The translations under genes and the position numbers were made by a program. Source: CAZDUS01 sp964535015 (GTDB lineage: Bacteria > Verrucomicrobiota > Kiritimatiellia > CAIKKV01 > CAITUY01). Taken from it: a stretch of 9,012 bases of DNA. Below are positions 6,107 to 9,012 of the stretch, piece after piece; position 1 is the stretch's first letter; each line of letters opens with the position of its first letter. Where the stretch lies: the NCBI GenBank assembly GCA_964535015.1, contig CAZHRU010000099.1:1-9012 (forward strand), written 5' to 3'. Under the pieces are notes generated by a model. It was not told where the DNA came from, ran no database searches, and saw nothing but the letters and a program-made list of their open reading frames with translations.

Positions 6107-7261
6107 ATGAAAACCAAGTTGCTCAAGTCGCACACCGCTTTTATCCATGCCGGACGGGATCGTGATCCCTACACGGGCGGGTCGAGCATTCCCATTTACC
6201 AGGCCTCCACCTTTGCGCAACCGGATCCGGAGCATCCGGGCGCCTATGACTATGCGCGGAGCGGGAACCCGACGCGGGAAGCGTTGGAGTTGGCGATTGC
6301 CGAGTTGGAGGGCGGGGCGGTCGGACTGGCCTTTGCGTCCGGCATGGCGGCGATCACCTCGGCCCTGCTCCTGTTCAAGCCGGGCGATCATCTGGTGGCC
6401 TCCGAGGACATTTATGGCGGAACGTATCGTGTCCTGACGAAACTATTCACGCAGTGGGGGTTGCAAACGACCTTTGTCGACATGGCAGATCTTGAGGCCG
6501 TGGAGCGGGCGATCCTGCCTTCGACGCGGGCCTTGTTTGTGGAAACTCCATCGAACCCGTTGCTCAAGATCACGGATTTGAAGGCGACGGCGAAGATGGC
6601 CAAGGCGCACGGGCTCCTGGCGATCATCGACAACACATTCCAGACGCCGTGGCTACAGCGTCCGTTGGAGTTTGGTTTCGACATCGTTCTGCACAGCGCC
6701 ACGAAATTCATTGGCGGGCATAGCGATGTGATTGCCGGGTTGGCTGTGACGCGCGACGCGGAACTGGGGCGGATGTTGAAGGCGGTCCAGAACTCAGCGG
6801 GGACGATTTTGGGGCCCCAGGACTCCTGGCTGGTGCTGAGGGGGAGCAAGACCCTCGGGGTGCGGATGGACCGTCAGCAGGCGACGGCGGCGCTGGTGGC
6901 GCGCGAACTCCAGACGTGGCGGGGTGTCCGTGCGGTGCATTATCCGGGACTGGCGGGGCATCCCGGGCGGGCGATTCACCGGCGGCAGTCCAGTGGCGGG
7001 GGTGCGGTGTTGTCATTTGAGTTGAAGGATCGTGCGGCGGCATTGCGGGCATTGAAGGGGGTTCGGTTGATATTGCCGGCGGTGAGTCTGGGCGGGGTGG
7101 ACAGCATTTTGTCGTATCCGGCGATGATGTCGCATGCGGCGATGCCGGTGGCGGAGCGGCATGCCCGCGGGATTGCCGACGGACTGTTGCGGTTGTCGGT
7201 GGGATTGGAAGCGGCGGAGGATTTGCTGGCGGATTTGGAACAGGCGGTAAAAGGGAAATGA
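6107..7261 (+). CDS. metC: Cys/Met-metabolism PLP enzyme, likely cystathionine beta-lyase (MetC-like)
   Basis: 384 residues, the paralogue of the preceding gene. It probably cleaves cystathionine to homocysteine, pyruvate and ammonia. Visible features are Y49 and R51 in YARSGNPT, ASGMAAI near 77-83, D175 in IIDNTF, and the PLP lysine K200 in HSATKFIGGHSDV. The C-terminal GGVDSILSYPAMMSHAAMP resembles MetC of the Bacillus metI-metC pair, whereas the first paralogue has TYPAVQTHADIP there; this is the main reason for assigning two successive steps. It starts 4 nt after the previous stop with GGGGTG just upstream, and its stop overlaps the cysH start as ATGA. Cystathionine gamma-lyase or methionine gamma-lyase activity cannot be excluded; if the pair works in reverse, it would make cysteine from homocysteine. 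Cytoplasmic. Confidence 0.85.
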   Translation: MKTKLLKSHTAFIHAGRDRDPYTGGSSIPIYQASTFAQPDPEHPGAYDYARSGNPTREALELAIAELEGGAVGLAFASGMAAITSALLLFKPGDHLVASEDIYGGTYRVLTKLFTQWGLQTTFVDMADLEAVERAILPSTRALFVETPSNPLLKITDLKATAKMAKAHGLLAIIDNTFQTPWLQRPLEFGFDIVLHSATKFIGGHSDVIAGLAVTRDAELGRMLKAVQNSAGTILGPQDSWLVLRGSKTLGVRMDRQQATAALVARELQTWRGVRAVHYPGLAGHPGRAIHRRQSSGGGAVLSFELKDRAAALRALKGVRLILPAVSLGGVDSILSYPAMMSHAAMPVAERHARGIADGLLRLSVGLEAAEDLLADLEQAVKGK

Positions 7262-7962
7262 AAAGCGGGGATCAAGATCGAAGGATATACAGCGGGCCGG
7301 AGGAGCCGGAGGCGGTGTTGAAGTGGGCGGTGGCGACGTTTCATCCGGCGCTGGCGGTGTCGGCCAGTTTTGAGCATACGGTGCTGTTGCACATGCTACA
7401 GGCGATCTGTGCAGATGTCCGGGTGTTCTCGCTGGATACCGGGCGGTTGCCAGAGGAGACGTTCCGGTGTGCGGCGGAGGCGGAGCGGCGGTTTGGTTTC
7501 CGGACGGAATGGTATTTTCCGGAGGCGGGGCGGGTGGAGGTTCTGGTGAGGAGCAAGGGTGTTTACTCGTTCAAGGAGAGTCTGGAGGCGCGTCGGGAGT
7601 GCTGTCATATCCGCAAGGTGGAGCCGCTGGGGCGGGCCTTGAGCGGACGGCGGGCGTGGATCACGGGGTTGCGCCGTGAGGAGGCGGCGAGCCGGCGTGA
7701 TCTGCCGATGATCGAAGTGGACGAGGCCCATGGGGGGATCGTCAAGATCAACCCGTTGGTCCACTGGACCGGCAAGCAGGTGCGCGAGTATACGGACTGG
7801 TACCGGTTGCCCTACAACAGTCTTTATGACCGCGGGTATACATCCATCGGGTGCGGATGCTGTACGCGCGCCGTGGGCCCGGGTGAGGATCCGCGGGCAG
7901 GGCGGTGGTGGTGGGAGAGCCCCGAGCACAAGGAATGCGGATTGCATGTGAGGGGGAAGTAG
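7258..7962 (+). CDS. cysH: Assimilatory APS reductase (CysH, Fe-S type)
   Basis: 234 residues. It reduces adenylyl sulfate to sulfite and AMP using thioredoxin-type electrons. Features are the PP-loop region SASFEHTVLLHML (35-47), LDTGRLPEET (59-68), and C115-C116 in RRECCHIRKVEPL. GLRREEAASR (137-146) follows, then C199 and C202 in SIGCGCCTRAV, and the catalytic C227 in KECGLH. The CC plus CxxC set is the [4Fe-4S] ligand signature of APS reductases, so it should act on APS without needing APS kinase. One oddity is that the usual CxPC is CGCC here, placing an extra cysteine (C201) inside the cluster motif. Its ATG overlaps the metC stop as ATGA, with AAAAGGGA upstream. It is the last gene of the tightly packed block before a repeat-filled gap and cysD. 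Confidence 0.92.
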   Translation: MKSGDQDRRIYSGPEEPEAVLKWAVATFHPALAVSASFEHTVLLHMLQAICADVRVFSLDTGRLPEETFRCAAEAERRFGFRTEWYFPEAGRVEVLVRSKGVYSFKESLEARRECCHIRKVEPLGRALSGRRAWITGLRREEAASRRDLPMIEVDEAHGGIVKINPLVHWTGKQVREYTDWYRLPYNSLYDRGYTSIGCGCCTRAVGPGEDPRAGRWWWESPEHKECGLHVRGK

Positions 7963-7970
7963 GGGAAGGG

Positions 7971-8121
7971 AATTCAGAATTCAGGATCCAGAATCCAGAA
8001 TTCAGAAGGCAGGAGAGTTGGTTCACGCGAAGGCGCGAAGGCGCAAAGAAGAAGTGTCGAACGGAAATCAGGCCGTGGCCCCTTCGCCGAGGCTGACAAG
8101 GCAGGGTTCAGGAGGCAGGAG
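7971..8121. repeat. Degenerate short repeats between cysH and cysD
   Basis: Three parts. Positions 7971-8013 are a degenerate 6-8-nt repeat built on AATTCAG and ATCCAG. Positions about 8023-8053 hold GCGAAGGC twice in tandem, then GCAAAGAAGAAG. TTCAGAAGGCAGGAG (8001-8015) recurs as TTCAGGAGGCAGGAG (8107-8121; 14 of 15 identical), so similar blocks flank the GCGAAGGC part. No promoter, terminator or recognisable protein is seen in the 227-nt gap 7963-8189. Interspersed repeats of this style are, from memory, common in genomes of uncultivated bacteria, but no search was made. Confidence 0.75.
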
Positions 8122-8148
8122 TCAGAAAACAATTTGGAAGCGGCTCAC

Positions 8149-8193
8149 ATGAAGTTCGCCGTCCAGAATGCGGAGAAAATGGTGGAAGGATGA
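8149..8193 (+). other. Possible 14-codon ORF coupled to cysD
   Basis: An ATG at 8149 reads MKFAVQNAEKMVEG and stops with a TGA that overlaps the cysD ATG as ATGA (8190-8193). A GGAAG lies about 8 nt upstream. It could bring ribosomes to the cysD start after the repeat-filled gap, or be a chance reading frame. The same frame is open all the way back to the cysH stop, which makes chance quite possible. Confidence 0.25.
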
Positions 8194-9012
8194 ATGTGAC
8201 TACGACAGATACGAATGTTTCGACCTTGGACCGCCTTGAGGCGCAGAGTGTGCATATTCTTCGGGAGGCCTACCGGGAGTTTAAGAGCCTGGTGATGCTG
8301 TGGTCCATTGGCAAGGACAGCACGGTGCTGTTATGGCTGGCCCGCAAGGCGTTTTTCGGGCACGTGCCGATTCCGCTGATGCACGTTGACACGGGTCACA
8401 AGATTCCGGAGATGATCCGGTACCGTGACGACATTGTTCGCGAGTGGAAGTTGAACATGATTGTGGGGCAGAACGTGCGTGCACTGGAGGAGAAGCGGAC
8501 GTTTCCGGATGGCCGGCTGTCGCGGCTGGACTGCTGCAAGACGCTCAAGACCGAGGCGTTGAAATGCACGCTGTCCGGGGAGTGGCCGCGGTTGCGGTTC
8601 GATCATGCGGCGGGCCGGTATGTCGAGGAGGCGCGGGGTGAACCGTTTGCCGGGGTGATTGTCGGGGTGCGGGCGGACGAGGAAGGGAGTCGTTCCAAGG
8701 AACGGTATTTCTCGCCCCGGGACCGGGACAGTGACTGGAACACGGGCGAGCAGCCGCCGGAATTGTGGAACCAGTACAAGACGCACTTTGCGCCGGGGAC
8801 GCATATCCGGGTGCATCCGTTGCTGGACTGGACGGAGTTGGACATCTGGGAGTACATCGGGCGTGAGAACATTCCGGTGACGTCGCTCTATTTCGACCAA
8901 GGTACAGGGCGTCGGTACCGGTCGCTGGGGTGTATGCCCTGCACGAAGCCGGTGGACTCCACGGCCACGACGGTGGCGGAGATCATCACCGAACTCAAGA
9001 CCGGCAAGTTCG
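8190..9012 (+). CDS. cysD: Sulfate adenylyltransferase subunit 2 (CysD), 3' end cut by window
   Basis: 274 codons are present and the gene is still open at the edge; the E. coli protein has 302 residues. CysD is the ATP-sulfurylase catalytic subunit that makes APS from sulfate and ATP, normally with the GTPase CysN, which should lie next downstream. The N-terminus LDRLEAQSVHILREAYREF matches CysD. The PP-loop is SIGKDST (39-45), followed by HVDTGHK (65-71), VGVRADEEGSRSKERYFSPRDR (158-179), PELWNQY (190-196) and HPLLDWTELDIWEYI (209-223). Unusually, it has C115-C116 (RLDCCKTLKTEAL) and C248/C251 (SLGCMPCTKPV), where E. coli CysD has no comparable CC and reads GCWPLT. This recalls the Fe-S ligands of APS reductase. 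The start is ATG 8190, with GGTGGAAGG just upstream. It could instead belong to a related PAPS-reductase-like branch, but the overall motif order favours CysD. Confidence 0.88.
   Translation, partial: MNVTTTDTNVSTLDRLEAQSVHILREAYREFKSLVMLWSIGKDSTVLLWLARKAFFGHVPIPLMHVDTGHKIPEMIRYRDDIVREWKLNMIVGQNVRALEEKRTFPDGRLSRLDCCKTLKTEALKCTLSGEWPRLRFDHAAGRYVEEARGEPFAGVIVGVRADEEGSRSKERYFSPRDRDSDWNTGEQPPELWNQYKTHFAPGTHIRVHPLLDWTELDIWEYIGRENIPVTSLYFDQGTGRRYRSLGCMPCTKPVDSTATTVAEIITELKTGKF

Noticed and set aside
2135..8112. An exact 13-mer GGCAGGGTTCAGG shared by 2135-2147 and 8100-8112.
   Set aside because: A 13-nt match in a G-rich 9-kb window is about what chance gives, and the flanks do not align.
7963..8193. 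A C-terminal extension of CysH by stop readthrough (the frame is open for 76 codons after the TAG).
   Set aside because: CysH already ends normally after the catalytic KECGLH, and the open frame runs through low-complexity repeats.

Overview
The window looks like chromosomal DNA from a GC-rich bacterium. An AraC regulator divergent from a URO-D-family (uroporphyrinogen decarboxylase-like) gene, and the several repeat families between genes, recall the PVC group (Verrucomicrobiota, Kiritimatiellota, Lentisphaerota). That placement is an inference from gene style; no phylogenetic marker is present. The plus strand is G-rich whichever strand a gene lies on, so plus-strand genes use G/T-ending codons and minus-strand genes C-ending ones. 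This suggests the plus strand is the leading strand.

Left part (1-2231): a decaying 29-bp minisatellite enters from the left edge and runs up to a family 2 glycosyltransferase gene (195-983, +). That gene converges, with a 2-nt gap, on a two-gene minus-strand operon. The operon encodes a small exported protein of unknown function (1625-2053) and a zinc-ribbon, two-helix membrane protein with a bacterial PH-like domain (986-1618).

Middle (2182-4438): an AraC-family regulator (minus) diverges from a URO-D/MtaA-like protein (plus). The second gene has its start codon and Shine-Dalgarno in one frame and the rest of the protein in another. The shift occurs at a run of eight G, so it is phase-variable, slippage-corrected, broken, or a sequencing error. 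The pair is bracketed by three copies of a palindromic element (A, B, C). Copies A/B and C differ in the stem by three exactly compensating base-pair changes. Copy B carries a second hairpin inside its loop and encodes the last ~21 residues of the AraC protein.

Right part (4482-9012): a sulfur-assimilation operon. A consensus promoter sits so close to the first start codon that the mRNA is probably leaderless. It drives an Rrf2-type regulator with an IscR-like cysteine triad. Tightly coupled behind it (4-nt overlap, 4-nt gap, 4-nt overlap) are two paralogous PLP enzymes resembling the B. subtilis MetI/MetC pair, and an Fe-S APS reductase (CysH). After about 190 bp of repeat sequence comes CysD, the small ATP sulfurylase subunit, cut by the window edge. 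Together these would activate sulfate (CysD with an expected CysN), reduce APS to sulfite (CysH), and move sulfur between cysteine and homocysteine (MetI/MetC), under Rrf2 control. The CysD has an APS-reductase-like CC...CxxC cysteine set that I do not recall from classical CysD.

I see no clear new defence or mobile system. The most interesting signals are the covarying palindromic element, the G8 frameshift, and the cysteine-bearing CysD.
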